64,000 bases of DNA from Struthio camelus. Taxonomy: Eukaryota > Chordata > Aves > Struthioniformes > Struthionidae. The position numbers were made by a program, and so were the translations under genes. Every line of letters begins with the position of its first letter. The stretch's first letter is position 1. Shown piece by piece: positions 39,421 through 52,932 of the stretch. The DNA lies in contig NC_090942.1 in NCBI RefSeq assembly GCF_040807025.1, positions 43,354,911 to 43,418,910 of the forward strand. The letters run 5' to 3'. The notes under the pieces were generated by a model, which did no database searches, had not been told where the DNA came from, and was given only the letters and a program-made list of their open reading frames with translations.

Positions 39421-42400
39421 CTTATCTAACACTGCCACTGTTGTTTGCCTCCTATTTTTATTATCAGGAACATAAGTAAGTGACTCATAAAAACTGTGTT
39501 AATAGCAATTTCTGCGCTGCCATTTAGAGGAGGCTAATGCTTGTTCCTGCTGCTGAGCGTGAGCAAGGGGAAAGATGGCAGAATTCAATCATTAACGGCC
39601 AACACACATTTTGTTACCACCGGTTGGTTTTGAATCCACGCAGACGAGCACAAAAACGGACTTACATGTTGAAACAGCTGCTACAACCTTGCTCAGACTA
39701 GAGTTCAGGCCAGACGTTCGTTCAAGAGGCCGGCGTACACAAGTGGGGACCGCTTGTCAAACAAGCTCTTTTTTTGACATCAAAACAAACGTCAGACTTT
39801 CCAAAGTGATGTCTGTGCTTCCTCCCGGGGGCCTGGGTGACTAGATCGTCTGAAGAAAACACCATATTAGAGAATGAATTCTTGAAAACCTGACGCTGCT
39901 CTTTCTTGGTGTCTACCTCTCCTTCTCTCCTTGGCCAAGGGGCTTAAACAAATTATGACCTACAGCATTGAAAAAAATCTTTCCTTTATGTATTTTTCAT
40001 ACTGACTAGTGAATAGGCAGAAAGCTCCACAAAATTCCAAAAGAAATCAACAGTAAGGGCAAATTCCTTCACTGAAATCAATGAAATTTTGTCATGGACT
40101 TCAGTGGGGCCAAAAGTTCACCCCTAGAGCTTCATTTCTTAATTTTCCTGAACACTCCATGCATTTGTGTTATCTGTTCCTTCTAACTGTTTGGAAAGGT
40201 ATAATCAGTTAGTGAAATTTTCCAATGAAGATATGAAAACATCCCCTTCTGAGTCATTTGGAGCTTCCTTTAGATTTTGTTCCTTTAGAGGCAATCAGTC
40301 CAGGATTTTTGGGATTCAGTGCTGTTAGATGGTGCTGACTGCCACAAACTTGTGGAACGGCCTCGCGAGGGGCGAACAGCAGCCAGCTGAGGAAAGCCCA
40401 TCCCGGCGTGCCAATGGCTCCACGAGCATGTTTCCAAGTCATTTGGAAAGATTCCCTGAGATATCAGCACGCTGTCTAATGATAAGCCCGGGGAGTGGTA
40501 GGGAGAGGCTGTGGCGTCCTGTAGCCTCCAGACCTTTAGGTGGAGTGGCAGCATTTGAGGTGACCCTGCTCCTTAAGCCATTTCACCAATGCATCACTCC
40601 CACTGAAGGACTGAGGCTTTCCAGATGCTGCTGGGTAATTCTCGAGCTGAAGGGCAAAAATTAACGTACAGCATGTCCTTCCCTCTTGGGCAGCCTGCAT
40701 GACTAGGAGATCACGTTGCCAAGGAGGCCACAGAGTCAGTCAGAGAAATGGGTGTGAATTATGCAGCCTCCTCGACTGCTGGCTTTACATTGACGGATAT
40801 AATGGCTGTGAGCAGCAATAGCTGTACTCTGCGGAAAAAGTCTTTGCAGGGCACCAGAGGACTGCAGAGGAAGAACCTCAGCTATTTCTTAATTCCCCCA
40901 TCACAGGACTCAGCTCCATCCTTGGACCTCTGGGCTCCCTGTACCTGCTGGGGGACCCCCGAATCCCCTACCAGTCCCATGGCCTGCCCCAGGCATACAT
41001 ATATTTCTGTTTCTGTGCACACAAACATATAGGCTTACCCTTCAGCACAGATGGCAAGCTGAACTGACCCCTTTGCAGTCCTCATATATAAAAAATTCTG
41101 TTGACAAACACTCCCCACGCCCTGAGCTGTAACAAGATTTAGGGCTATGACAGCCTGTCGAGGGGGGACAGTTACTGGATATCACTGGCTACCCAGTAGA
41201 CTCATTCTTGTTTCTCGTTCCTGGCACTTCACTTGCACACTAGTCTCAGGACACGAAAGACTTGAATGCTGTGAGTAGCTAGCATGCAAACCTGGGGACT
41301 GGAGACTTCTCTGGGGCCTCTGACAAAGTTAAGAGCAAGGTTTCTTGGGGGAGGGAGGGGAAGGATACAAAAATGGAGCGTGAGGAAGCGAATGGGGAAC
41401 AGTGAGGAGGTTAGTAGTGGCTGAGATGTTTTAAGGGCTGAGGGTAGGCACAATTAGAATAGCCGATCACAGTTTTGAGCTGTTTAGCCCACTAACCTTG
41501 CAGCCGTCTGTAGCAACACTGTTAAACAGACCAACAGCAATGAATTGCAGATGCAGCTTTCCGGTGTTACACAGTCAACACCTGGGTGCTGAAAACAGCT
41601 GTGTCCCGATGCCTTCATGCACACGAGCAAGGTCTGACTGAGTAGGGCCCAAAAATTTGGACTAATCCTGTCAGCTTCAGAAAAAGTGGCTACATGTATA
41701 GGGTTAGGTGCTTGCATAAATATCACGCTGAATGACTCTGCAGATCAGGGAGCGACCGGGTTTTACAGCTGCTGCGGAAAGTCAAGGTTAAAGAAAGGCT
41801 GTAAGGCGTAAGCTTAGAAGAACCATTAGGAGTACCATATAAATAAAGAGTGCTTTTAGACCCTTCCTTGCTCTCAGTGCACCTTCACTCGCTGCTGCCT
41901 GCAGCAGAAAGCCAGAACTGACAGCTGCAAAGGCAAACAGATTTCACCTTCATCAGTCGCCTTGCAGGAAGCAATATTTGCAGCTGCGAGGCAGGAAGTG
42001 CAATCCCATCTCTTTAATATTTGCAAAACCTTTTCAATGGCTGCACCATAAAGATATAGTAATAAAGGCACCCCTGAAAGACATTTGCATAGAATAGTCA
42101 TTGCAGGCTTTTCAGGCTTTTGTCTCAGTGCTGCTTGATGGAAGGTTTTGATTTTCTATCAAAAGGCTGCCTAGTTTTACAGGCTCAGAAATGCCTTCCC
42201 AGAGAGAGGAGTCTTTTGGCATCTGCTTTTAAGGCAGTGCTTCCCAACGGGGAGCAAGGTGACATGTCCACCCTGTACCCTTGGGCCACTTCAGGGGAGG
42301 CTTGTGACAGCTGAATGAAGACCAAGCCCCAGCTACGCTGAAGTTTCCCTTTGCAAGGGCAAACCTACTAAACGATGGCTGCGCACGGACCTAATGGACT

Positions 42401-45400
42401 GATCCAAAGATATGATTCAAAAGATATGATTTCTTTACCACACAGCACCCTCGTCAATCAGGCATACAAAACGGCGCTGTGGAACAGCTGCTAGCACTAC
42501 GCTTTACAGACCTCTCCCACTGAACATGCGTCTTCAACTCGGAGATGAGGAAGGGAAAAGAGGCCTGGAGAAAAACTTGGCCTATCCAGAGCTCAGCAAG
42601 AATAAATTACTCCTCCCGAATTCAGCTTGATTTAAGGTTTTGACTTCATTCGAGCAAATGCAGTGAAAAATCCTCGGTTGAATGCTTTGAAAATTAACAA
42701 CTGTTACATCCCCTAAAGATTCAGCTGAATTAGAACATTAGAAAGTCACAGCCAGCAAAGTGATCTTTGTAGCCGTACCACCTTTGCAGATATATAATCT
42801 TTTCTTTTTTGCAAGCTTCACGTCCTGTTAGAATTGCTCCATTGCTCTGAACAGTTAAATACTACATTGAGGATACCTGCACAAACCCTTACCGTTGTTC
42901 AGTGAGCTTCAGAAGCAAGGGAGATTCTTGTGGATGATTCTTGAAGGAAAATGTCCAGATTATTTGAAATTACCTTCCAGAAGGTGGCTAGATGGCTGAA
43001 ACAAGCAGAATTAAGGACAATGTGGGGGAAAAAAGTACTTTCTAGTAATGATAACTTAGCTTTAACTGTGGTGTTACTTGCTGGTCAAAAGCAAGCTTTC
43101 TCTGTTATTCATGGCTCGTCCACGTGCCCAGGAAAAGGCTGCCAATAAACCTGTGTCTTCACTCACATTTCCCTAAGCATGGTAACAAAGGTGGCAAGCA
43201 TGAATACTACATTTTCCTATCCTGACTGGCTAAGACTCTGTTCGTAGAGAAGGGGCTCTCTCTTCCTGAGATAGGACTAAAACATTTATTTTACTTCATC
43301 AGCTTAGAGAACCTTCCCCTGCAACCCCGCTTCAGGACAGGTCGGCTGAGCTGTCTTGAGCTATGAACTTAGCAAAATAGCAGGACTGAAAATCTTTGGG
43401 AAAAATCCTATTGAGCTTTACGGAGAAGCTCTTGTTCAGTTGACTGTTCTCTGAGTTAGCACTTGTACAATTTTGCAATGATGAAACGTGTCACTGGTAA
43501 AGCCGCTGCCAAAGCAACACCTTGGCACATCCCCAAAAGACCAGTGAGACCTTGAAGACCATTTAAGACAAAGACTGTTCCTTTTCCTTGTATGCAGACA
43601 TACAGAGGAGGAATCACCCAGGAAGGTTTCTCCAGACATATTTAAAAACCAACAACAAAACCAGACCAAGCTCTCCACTGCCCTGGCTCCCAGTTGCCTT
43701 CCCTGAGTCATCTGCCCCCTGGTCTTCTCCTGGGAGCCTGCGCCAGCAGCTCCACCGCTGGGACTCCCGATGACTAAGGGCAATGGGGAGATGGCAGGGG
43801 TTTGATCACTGTGTTGCTGCAGTTTCACAACTGGAGACATCTGTGGCCCATGACTCTTCAAGCCCCTGGGAAAACCCAGAAGAAAAATTTCTGAATTGTT
43901 TGGGAGTGATTCTAGCCGTTCCCTGGGGCAGCAGCTAAATGTTCCCTAGCAGTGGTGCGGCTGCTGCTCTCCACTGTCTCTAGGCCAGTCTTAAAGAGTA
44001 GGCCCAAGCATTAGGTGCCGCAGTGTCTCTCTTCACTTGCCCTTTTTGCCTGAAAGATCTCAGCCTCGCCCCAGACACATCCATCCCCGATCCGTTCTCC
44101 TGTGCTTTGCACAAGTTGCTGTCTGCTCTCTAAAACTGAGAAGAGAAAAAAAAAGTGACTTATAATTACCATCACTTTGTAATGCCTTACGACGCTCTCA
44201 GCCATTAGGTATCCCTGTCTTTATGACCAACCTTTCGGCTCGTGCCTGCAACCTCATAACAGTCGCTTTGGGCTGTGCGGCGTCACCAAGAGACGCTTCG
44301 TACTTCTGAATCCACCTGCACTGGAAAGCCCAGCCGACCATCCCTCTCCATCTTCCCCGCTCCAAAGGGACGGTCGGCCTTTTTTAGAGAGCGCCCATAG
44401 AAATACCAGGCTTTTCCCAGGCTCTCTCGGTGCCCTGGGCAGGAATGCTGACAATCTGCTGTCGGAGAGCAGAGCTGTCAGCGTTACTTCCCTCTTGCTG
44501 ATCCGTCAGTCAGCACTTGCATGAAGGATAAGCACGCAGCCCGCTGCCTTGTGACAAGAGCTGTGACTCTGTGTAGGAGCCAAGCGCTAGGAATGAGTAC
44601 CGGGGAAACGTGGCTTAGTGGAACAGGAAATATTAACGATCCGTGATAAAATGAAAAAAAGATGCCAGTACACATGCCTGTAATTCAGTTCAAGGCATCA
44701 GTCCACGACTGGTTAAGAGTAATAACAGCTCTAAAAAAAGCAAACAAAGAAATAATTTTTTCACTTAAAAGCTGACTTTTAAAAGAACACAGGAAATTTT
44801 CTCATGTTCATCTTTCTCTGTATACAAAAAAGCCCCTAGCAAGGTCATCTGCATATTGCAGCAACTGCTGGCACAGAAAAGACTGTGGAATATTTTTCAA
44901 CTCTGCAAACAGTTTAAGGGGCTGTTTGCAAATGGCACACAAAGATAGCCTTGCAGAGCTCCATTACTCTTCAGCAGTAGATTAGGATAAGCCAGTTGTC
45001 TATGAGCTACTACAACCTTGTGCATTAATAATTTTTTTATGGTAGAAAAACTTTTGATTGGGATAGATGCTTCTGGCAAAAAAAAAAAATTGTTCTAAAA
45101 CGTTGATTTCTCTCAATAAAATGGTCAAGTGATAAAAGAACAAATGAGAAGAAGAAAGCTATTCCCCTCCTTGTTTTGGTTTTCATCTGTTACAGTTGAG
45201 GCAGTTCCATGAGCTGGAAAAGCTACATTAACATTGGATTCATATCTATACAGTCCTTTCAAATTATTATGGGGCCGATAACCTGTCCTTATAATCCGAG
45301 GTAAATACAGGAACTTAATAGCTCAGGAAATTGGCAATAGCCCACAGCTCCCTTCACTTTTAGTACATTGTTTGCACAGTGGCTAGTGCTGGTAATACTC

Positions 45401-45740
45401 AGAAGCTCATTTAATAATCTAAAGTCATCTGAAGACTGTGCTTAATCCTTTGTGAAATGTACCTGTGTTTCATCTTGCTCTCCTTTCTAATGGGTAACTG
45501 CACCACAAGATCTTTTGAAAACTGAGGCTTGTCTGACAGGGTAGGCATTAAGCTAGGTCTCCATTCAGGGACCTGCCATATCGGCGAGCATCTTTGAAAC
45601 TGCCTTCAAAAGCAGCCCTAAGAAAGGTCCTCACCGAGTATGGAAAACGAAGTGGTCCCTCCTCACACAGAGATGGAGACATCAGCTACAGGCGTCTTCT
45701 GCCAGGGAGGGAGCAGTGGAGACCATTCTCCTAGCCTGGT

Positions 45741-45818
45741 GGAGGAGGAGGAGGAGGAGGAGGAGGAGGAGGAGCAGGAGCAGGAGCAGGAAGAGGAAGA
45801 GGAGGAGGAAGAGGAGGG
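45741..45818 (+). repeat. (GGA)n polypurine triplet tract
   Basis: About eleven perfect GGA units (45741-45774) continue as GCAGGA and GAAGAG variants to 45818. All bases on the plus strand are purine apart from a few C. It lies inside an open frame from ATG 45640 to 46002 (120 codons), in which it would encode a Glu/Gln run. The flanking translated sequence resembles no known protein. Confidence 0.9.
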
Positions 45819-47741
45819 TATGCCTCAGCCCAGAGAACCCCCCAAGGTTGGGAACTCCCTTCCTGGCCCAGCAGCCAGCAGCTTGCTCCTGCATGACCTT
45901 CAGCAGGTGACACAAATTTTCTGTTCCTGCGTTTCCTCACCTCTGCAACAGAGATACACTACACAAGCGCACGGAGAGCCTTGCAGAGAGGTGCTATCAT
46001 AAGTGCAGGGAATTATCGTACACAGGCCCGGGTCCAAAGCACATTGAAATATAAAGGAGAGCCATTCCCTTGGAGGACCCTGGCTGCGGCAGCAAAGCCA
46101 AGAACAAGCTGTATTTGTGTTCTGACGGAGTTCTAGCTTTGCCATCATTGTTCACTGTATTGTTTTCCTTTATAAATTGCAGTAGGTGTAAAAACCTGGA
46201 ATGTTGAGAAAGAACAAAAGTTACAGTTAATGAAATGATCTCCTCCTAAACAGCGTATGACCCAATACTTGAGTCTCCTGCAAGTTATAATCAAAACCAT
46301 GTGTACAGTCATAAATATCAGGAATATTTACAAAACACTGACAAGATCTTAAAAACAAAAGCAGCTATTTCCTCATCTTGCTGGAAACCTTACAAAACGT
46401 GTGGTAAATTGTCTCCTTTGAAATATTCTCCTAACCACAGAGCCCTGTATGTTTCATTGTAACGGTTAGTCATTCTATATGTATTTACTGGTATGTAATC
46501 AGCAGCTGTAGATTAAACTAACTATTACAAAATAAAAATTATGAAATACGGTCAATAAAAATGGTGTTTATGTGAAATCACTGCTGTCATAACATCATTT
46601 TACAGAAAAGGTAAATCAAAGTATCATCCAAACAACCATTTCTCGGACAGCATTGCCTGCCACTGACAGATACGTATATCAGAACCACTTGGAAGGATTG
46701 TAAAATTGGTTAAAGTGGCTGTGATTCGTCTATACTGGGATAAACATTTCTGCTGTGATTTTCTAAAAAACAAAAGAAATCAAGAATGTCCCAAATACTT
46801 CAGTACAGAAGCATCACCTCTGACTTTCCCTGCAAAGTCTCACAGGGAAAACTTGGAAGCGCAGCAGTCGGACCAGCCCTTAAGTCGCAGAGCATGAACT
46901 TCAAGAGGGTGAGAGCTCACAGAGCAATTTCATTTTACGGTGCCTCACCCAGGAAGCGATGCCACTGTCCTTGTAAGTTCGGGATGCAGAGTTAGGACCA
47001 GAGCCAGCAAGTAACTGAGTCCTCAGTGAGGTTCAAGGCACCCGCCAGGGCTGCTGGGTGTCAGGAAACCTCGAGGGTGTTCAGGTCTTCAGAGGAGCCA
47101 AGTCTCTGTCCTTTGCTCTACAGATCTCCACCGACAAGCACGCAGCAACGCTGCTAACTGCGGGGAGCGGTTGCTATAGGGCTCCCACTGTCCTTAGCTC
47201 ACAAGTCAAAAATCTCTCCATAGAAAGACAAAACACAAAACAAAAACAAAAAAACCCTTATCCAGAATACCTGAGCCCTCATTCTACTCCCTATAACTTT
47301 GTAGTTAAACTGCTTAAAAGACTCTTAAGTTGACAGCTGACTTAGAAACAGGTAATTGAAGAAAGCCTTAAAGGTATGTTTCTAAAAAGGGCTATGATGT
47401 TCCTGCTCGGAAATAGGCAATCAAACAAGCACACGCTTTGGTTTATTTCAGATTTGGGTTCACTTAAAAATAAAATTGTTCAACTTCAGTCTGAAATCTA
47501 TAAATAGTTGCAAGAAATAGTTCTGGTCCGGGTCTAGTTTAAGGGGGAAAGAGTAGTTCAGATAGGGTTTTCTGTTCATATTTGATTTTCCTTGGAAAAT
47601 ATGTGCATCTTCCTATTACTCTTTCCCATTTCATTGTAAAAAAGGAAAGCCAAAAACAATAATAGTAATATTATACTAATCACTATGTCTATTGGCACAA
47701 ACGATGGGCAGAGGAGGTGTTGCTTCTGTAGGTTGTGTGTG

Positions 47742-47759
47742 TTTTTTTTTTTTTTTTTT
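47742..47759. repeat. T18 homopolymer
   Basis: Eighteen consecutive T residues follow a short GTGTGTG stretch. Confidence 0.9.
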
Positions 47760-48471
47760 AAACCAGAAAGGCCAAAAATCTGTTTTAGTCTAAAATTCCT
47801 GTTAATTTCAGTGGATTTTGGTTCAGGCCCACAGATGATATCTTTGTACCTTATATTGATTCCCGAATTTCAGAGAGCGTTCTTCCAGTTCTATTTCAGA
47901 TGACAGTAAACTCTTGAGAAAACCATACTAAAATAATATTCCTCACTAAGAAAATAATGGCCCATTTTCTAGGAACATTTCCTATGTACAACGAGCATGT
48001 GAGCACCTTTATTTTACACCTGCTTAGTCAAAACGAAGTAGAGAAACATGTTATCTACACACTGTTATAAAGTTATCACCACTGATGCAGGGGCAGAAAC
48101 AGATAAAATTCTTGTTCTATGTGTATTTATGCCCATTTTCTGTGTGTGTGCTCCAAGACACTAGTTTATCACTGTCATTAAGAGCTCTTAAGGGACATAT
48201 TCTCTCAAAGCTGCAAGCGATGGTGGGAACTCAATAAGGACAATAAATCCACAGATGCCTCATCAAAAGTGCCTAACTTCTCAAAACTGCTGGGCCCGTG
48301 AGAGAAGTAGGCTCTCTATGCCATTGTTTATGGATCAAATATTAAGTTAAAATGCCTACTTATTAGACACTCAGCATTGAAAATATTGTCTTATACTTCG
48401 GTTACAATAATAACTTTCTCACAGAAGACGTTATTGATATCCTTCCAGTGAAGGAAAACAGCAACTAGTAA

Positions 48472-48555
48472 CTATATATATACATATATATAGACACACA
48501 CACACACACACACACGTATATATACACACACACACACATATATGTATATATAGAC
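48472..48555. repeat. (TA)n/(CA)n compound microsatellite
   Basis: Alternating TA and CA blocks with two CA runs of about eight to ten units and three TATATA blocks. It is a simple repeat. Confidence 0.95.
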
Positions 48556-49639
48556 TGGACCTAAGGAATAGACTGTGCAATTAGAGTTAACATACTTCTA
48601 GAAGGTGCTTAAAAAACAGCCCCTACTTGCAATACCAGTCGGCTTTGCAGGAAGTCGAGGCACCAGAACAACTATACTTCTGTAGAGGCTGCAAAGCAAC
48701 AGATGTCATTGCACATTTTTCTTTTTACACCTCACTTCTTTTCACATGAGGCAGTGAGAAAAATGAGTCTCTGGTAGGACAATACACCTAATGTCCAAAG
48801 TGCCCCTTCAGACTACTTAACAGATTACTTGAAATTCAATCACAGCATTTTAGATACTCATAGAAGAGCAAGAAGGCACGCTCAATTCCGTATTTTTGAT
48901 TCTTACTGTCATATAGAGCCAGGCACTCACTGGTCAAGATTATCAGCTGAAGTCTGTGTCCTAAAGATCTGCTCTGTGTGGACTGATTTGGATTGCCAGC
49001 GGAGCATCACTGGATTCGTAGGACTCTGTGTGGGTGCTCCCATGTCCCACAGCGTGAGGGGCAAGAGTGAGGACTCTGAGCATCGTAGCTAGATTATGCA
49101 TAAAGATTATCTGGGCAACTAAATGAGTGTTTCCTTTGGAAGAGATCTGCACGGGTTAAAAAAGTTTGAATTTAAGACACTGGAAAAGCTTAGGTCAGGC
49201 CTTAACCATTTTTAAGTCAGGAAAGAGCCCAAATGAACCATTCCTTCAGCATATTGAGATTTCTTTCAATAGATACCTCTTTATTTGAAATGGAATGCAT
49301 TTTGAAAAATATGAAAAATAAATCACATCTCTCAGAAATCATTTATGAGTCATATTTACACACAATTTTTTTTTTTGACGACATTGATATTTCTGCTCAC
49401 AATAGGATATGCTAGAAAACATTTGGTACATCACGGCAGCTATTTTTCAGAAGCTGGTATTTGCATATCATGAACCTTAAAAAAGAGGAATTACTCCAGG
49501 ATGTCGCAAAGATAACATCCACTTGGATCTTCCTTCCCCACTCCCCTTCCCTCCCCCCAAATTCTAAATTATCACGGTACAAAATGGTCACCACAGCTTG
49601 AACTTTCTTGATGAATCCTGCCCCTCAATCACTTTTCCC

Positions 49640-49662
<23 letters not shown>
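49640..49662. repeat. T23 homopolymer
   Basis: Twenty-three T residues followed by AAAAAGG. No associated retroelement is recognised. If the PHLDA1 transcript reaches this far, it would be an A-run in the RNA. Confidence 0.9.
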
Positions 49663-49672
<10 letters not shown>

Positions 49673-50714
49673 TCTAATTCTGACCTCCATATTAAGTGAC
49701 TGTCCACACTTTTGCTAACTACACCTAGGATTTGCCTGTGTTTGCTTTACTGGCACTCTCGTTTATTCTGTTACATTAATCTCAGCCATATACCCTCTCC
49801 CCTTTTTCCCCCTCATAAAGAGGACAGCATGATTTCTTTTCTTGCAAAGCTCCAGTAAGATGGAGGAAGATCTGCTGGACCTACTTCCATAGCCATTGCT
49901 TACAAGGCAGTGACAGCATTTAATCAAGTAGCTCCAACAAGGGTTACGCAGTAAGAGAGGGAAAAGATTAAAAATAGAAATAACTCACCATGTAACATCG
50001 AACAACAATTTCTTGGTCTACCATTGCTACAAGTCAGGAAAACTAGTGAATTTAGAGCATGAGAAAGTTACCAGATTGACCATTGCAGGCAGTTGAGCCT
50101 TATTTATAGTGACACAGCAAGAGCCCGCAGGCCGGCGGCCCTCAGGGGCCCCAGCCCGTTTGCCCCCGTTCAGCTCCAGGAAACGGTCCTGAGGGGCAAA
50201 AGGGAGTTTGGGCCTTACGCCCACCCCACCCTGGGCTCGTCAGCTTGCAAACAGCTCAAGGTGGGTTTTGCAAGTTGACCATCTCTCCCACCTGAGAGCT
50301 TGGCAGACCAAAACAGACATTTTTAAAAAGGTAACACAGTGGGCAACGACGGCAGGCAAAAGTTTGTGAGCGCGGCTGCTCTGAGTGGTTTTGAGAGAGC
50401 GTACTTCAGACCATCCTGAAACAAGAAATGTAATGTGAAAGCGGGACACTGACCTTGAACTGGTGAACTACAAAACACATCAACATTCATTCCCAAATTC
50501 CTTTTTCAAACCTTAACGTCAGCTATATCACTCTAAAACTGTCATCTTTTGTTTTCAATGTACAAATACCTCCGGAAAAAATGATTACATTTCAACTTTA
50601 GACCAGATCCACAGACTTTGGTGGCATTCAGTGGGTTTGCGGTTGAGTATACGTAAGACAGGAATAATTACCTCTCCCAGAAGCATATATATGCCTCAGA
50701 TCACATAGAAATTA

Positions 50715-52926
50715 TTTCCTATCAGTTACATTTATTCTTCAGTAGGCTAAAACATATTTTAGTAGGTGAGCTATCAGTCTGTATATCTGAAAAGGTGGAT
50801 TAGTTACTCAGTATACTGTAATTAATGACTCTAAAGAGAGGAGCCAAATTACAAATTACAATCTATTTGGTAAGTCTTTGACTAGCTCATTAGAGAATCC
50901 CCTTGCAACTCTAACATCCAAGCATTAGCAGAATGATAATGGCAGATGTACAGAGACGTGGAAATTGGCTATTATGGCTGCCAAGACAGTGAATCTAATC
51001 CTAAAAGATGCCGGGCCCCTTATATTACAATTAGCCTCAAAGTAACAGCTTTGTCAGGACGGCTGTAATCTACCACCCCGAGCTTGTCACACACAACCTT
51101 CTCAAGGGCCAGATCAGCAAGGAGCACTTGGGAGCATCTGCAGAGGACTGCAGAGGTCTGGGCTTTCGTTCTGCGACGCAACGCACAACGTGTTTTGCCC
51201 TCTCTGGGCACGTAACGCAGGCATCTGTGGGGCAAGTAATAAGAGATGAGGACTAAAAGAGATCTCCATTTACTCCTCACAGGATCGAGCTTCGGAAGTT
51301 CAGGGTACGAAGGAAATCAGAATTTGGACATCTTCCTTCAAGTGTCACTTCAGTTTTTTCCTTTAAACACTTAAAAGGGTTTGAACCAAGCACACGGGGT
51401 TTTTACAGTCAAACTACGTCTTGGTTACACAAACAGTAAAAAGTCCTGGATGTGCGGCTTTAGAAGATTTTGTTTACATTCACACAACTTGTAAAGGGGC
51501 CAAAAGCAGTTTTCCCTCACCACGTTAGTTAAATAAATAGCTCCATGGCTGGAACTTTTTACCTTGAACCAGCAATAACGGGCCATGCTGTTTTGTCCCA
51601 CTCACCAGCTCTGCGCTTAATGTAAACCAGAGAACACGAGCTACAGCAGCACACAGCGGGAAATAACCGATTGCATTAAGGGCCCTGTCCTAGAAAGCAC
51701 AGCAGTGTGTGCCTAGCTCGCTCCTCACCCGGGGTGAACAGCTCCAAACGGCTCTCGCTAAAATCACAGCGAAACCCCCACTGACTTTTAAGAGGCACAG
51801 GAAGACACACCAGCTGTGCAATTAGCCCTTTGTTTCCCAACTTCACGGCTTCATCAACATTTTTAGAGGCAAGATCACACGCATCGCTCAACATCTGACA
51901 GTGCTAAACACCAAAATTAATCTAGTTTATCTCAGCTACAGAGCAACTTTCAGCTTATGAAAACTGTGATCAAAATAATTCATTTGCACACTAAGATGTA
52001 TATAACTTTAAACTAGGGGCTACTTTAATGCAAGACATTTAAAAACTGCCATGAAAATTTGGCCGAGGTCAAGAACCCAGACCTCTCACAAACTGACCAT
52101 GCTGACGAAGCCCTGTACTCAGACACTCAGATCCATACACACTTCTCAGCTCTTGCCCTCTAGCCTGGAGGGAGTAAAAACATAATAAGAGATCATTTGA
52201 ATCCAACTGTGATTCGTGTATGGCAAAAGACATTGGTCAGATTATCCTCAACTCATGCATTAGACAGATTTTTTTTTTTACTATCGGAATAACAATCATT
52301 ATTTTTGAATAAGCAAATGCGTGTAAAATTTTATCATCTTCCCCCAGGCGCATATTTTCAAAGAAAGTCATTTTAGACCCAGATTCTAATCACGGTTTTC
52401 ATTAGAGAGAAGAGTTTTCGCATGCAGTAAAGGTTTCAGCCAAATTCCAAACGACGCTTTTTCCAAGTAATACAGCAAGTTAGGGGTAAAAGTGAAAAAA
52501 CTCTCGTCAAAGTGCACACGGACAGATTACCCAGAACTTCTCAGTTTCTTGAGGGAGCTAATGGATACGTTGATTTCTTTTTCCCCCCTCCCTTTTGCTT
52601 TTCAGATACGGCCTACATTCAGAAATGTCTTGCAAACAAGCCTTTAAAAATAAAAATAAAATAAAAAAAAAAAAACACACACACACAAACCGAACAAACA
52701 GCTAATAAATAAAACACGTTAAAACGAAAGTTACAGCACGCCACGTCTCCTAGGAGAAGTCCCGTCGCGCCAAAGGATGCTTCCGCACGGCTCATAAATA
52801 ACGGAGCTGAAAGGCTGCTGGGCGCGGGGGGCGGCAGGGCAGCAGCCGCCGGGCGGGGTGCGGGCGGCCGAGCGGAGGCGATGCGGCGGGGGCCGGTGCG
52901 GTCGGCGGCGCCGCGCCCGCCCCTAC
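50715..52926 (-). other. PHLDA1: PHLDA1 intron and 3' UTR exon, limits unresolved
   Basis: The coding exon of PHLDA1 ends at a splice donor at 52926, so the rest of the transcript lies at lower coordinates. In mammals the second exon is entirely 3' UTR. I could not fix the acceptor. One weak candidate is the CAG ending at 52807 on the minus strand. Possible AATAAA signals on the minus strand include 50731-50736, and the limit used here follows that site. No reading frame of note is present. An A-rich/CA tract at 52648-52689 lies inside. Confidence 0.35.
52648..52689. repeat. A-rich/(CA)n tract
   Basis: AAATAAAA units pass into A13 and then about six CA units. It is simple sequence just 3' of the PHLDA1 coding exon. 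Confidence 0.85.
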
Positions 52927-52932
52927 CTGCCT
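52921..52932 (-). other. PHLDA1: PHLDA1 splice donor just after stop codon
   Basis: On the minus strand the stop TAG (52931-52933) is followed by GCAG and then GTAGGG, a good 5' splice site with its GT at 52926-52925. The exon would end at 52927, four bases after the stop. This matches a gene whose second exon is untranslated. An intron this close downstream of a stop would not be expected to trigger nonsense-mediated decay. Confidence 0.65.

Larger units (their letters stand above)
35584..50714. other. Intergenic DNA, no gene recognised
   Basis: No protein homology was found. Contents include a CpG-rich stretch at about 38680-39420, a GGA/polyglutamate-type triplet tract at 45741-45818, a T18 run at 47742-47759, a TA/CA microsatellite at 48472-48555, and a T23 run at 49640-49662 preceded by pyrimidine-rich sequence. 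The right-hand part may overlap the unresolved 3' end of the PHLDA1 transcript. Confidence 0.5.
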
